Shown: one piece after another, positions 20,792 through 20,911 of the stretch
Numbering within the stretch: position 1 is the first letter of the stretch
Layout of the letters: the number at the start of each line of letters is the position of its first letter
NCBI GenBank assembly: GCA_900770255.1
Contig: CAAGJN010000074.1
Location: 1-20,911, forward strand
DNA from: Clostridia bacterium
GTDB taxonomy: Bacteria; Bacillota; Clostridia; Oscillospirales; Acutalibacteraceae
DNA length: 20,911 nucleotides
Direction: 5' to 3'
The notes under the pieces: generated by a model
Seen by the model: only the letters and a program-made list of their open reading frames with translations
Database searches by the model: none
What the model was told of the DNA's origin: nothing
Made by a program: the position numbers and the translations under genes

Positions 20792-20911
20792 TTATAAATC
20801 CTTTTCCTCATACGGCTTGTTCCAAGAGCCAATCTCAATGATATTTCCTTCTGGGTCAGCAATAAAGCATGTCCTTTGTCCCCAAGGCTCAGTAGTTGGC
20901 TCTAACAAAGA
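20792..20911 (-). CDS. VOC/glyoxalase-fold protein, C-terminal end only
   Basis: The last 39 codons of a gene entering from the right edge. The reading EPWGQRTCFIADPEGNIIEI is the classic last strand pair of a vicinal-oxygen-chelate domain (glyoxalase/bleomycin-resistance/dioxygenase superfamily), in which the Glu of the IEI motif is a metal ligand. It ends NKPYEEKDL and TAA at 20794-20792. Function cannot be refined because most of the domain is outside the window; such proteins may detoxify or bind antibiotics, or be glyoxalase-like. Confidence 0.85.
   Translation of the reverse strand, partial: SLLEPTTEPWGQRTCFIADPEGNIIEIGSWNKPYEEKDL

Noticed and set aside
1..20911. CRISPR arrays, insertion sequences, phage or toxin-antitoxin genes
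   Set aside because: No regularly spaced repeats, transposase, integrase or paired small toxin-antitoxin frames were seen.

Overview
The window looks like about 21 kb of ordinary chromosome from a moderately GC-rich Gram-positive anaerobe of class Clostridia, probably an Oscillospirales/Ruminococcaceae-type gut bacterium. The basis is protein family types only: a DUF1934 (YwiB-like) gene next to argS as in Firmicutes, a methylglyoxal synthase of Bacillus/Clostridium type, clostridial-style lipoproteins and strong Shine-Dalgarno sites. No rRNA, tRNA, CRISPR array, insertion sequence or phage gene was seen.

Left part (1-5939, minus strand). An unassigned gene of 291 aa, then gyrB and gyrA, read as one tight unit from a good divergent promoter at 6001-6029. 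mgsA follows after 124 bp, has a convincing promoter of its own with repeated GACAAG motifs, and runs off the left edge.

Centre (5940-13982, plus strand). A regulatory region with 21-bp-spaced direct repeats and a palindrome drives a DUF1934 gene and argS, closed by a terminator. Next come a CDF metal exporter (Mn-type motif set) overlapping a Nudix hydrolase gene, a long non-coding gap that ends in a strong orphan terminator, a family 4 uracil-DNA glycosylase, and an acyl-CoA synthetase followed closely by a TIM-barrel sugar isomerase/epimerase-type gene. A bidirectional terminator closes this block.

Right-centre (14031-18795). On the minus strand, reading right to left: a small helical protein, an alpha/beta hydrolase, an ANT(6)-type aminoglycoside adenylyltransferase and an AraC/GyrI-type regulator. 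Most have separate terminators and promoters, so they are mainly single-gene units. A plus-strand lipoprotein gene has a near-consensus promoter with a perfect inverted repeat inside it.

Right end (18796-20911, minus strand). A GH30 glycosidase gene with less GC-biased codon use and an apparent 5' frameshift, then a non-coding stretch with a short remnant-like reading frame, and the C-terminal end of a VOC/glyoxalase-fold protein. This end looks more accessory than the rest.

I did not find a recognisable new multi-gene system. The most useful leads are the GH30 5' end, the orphan terminator and possible small RNA at 10278-10664, the structured RNA after argS, the ordered operator-like repeats in three promoters, and the intrinsic ANT(6) gene.
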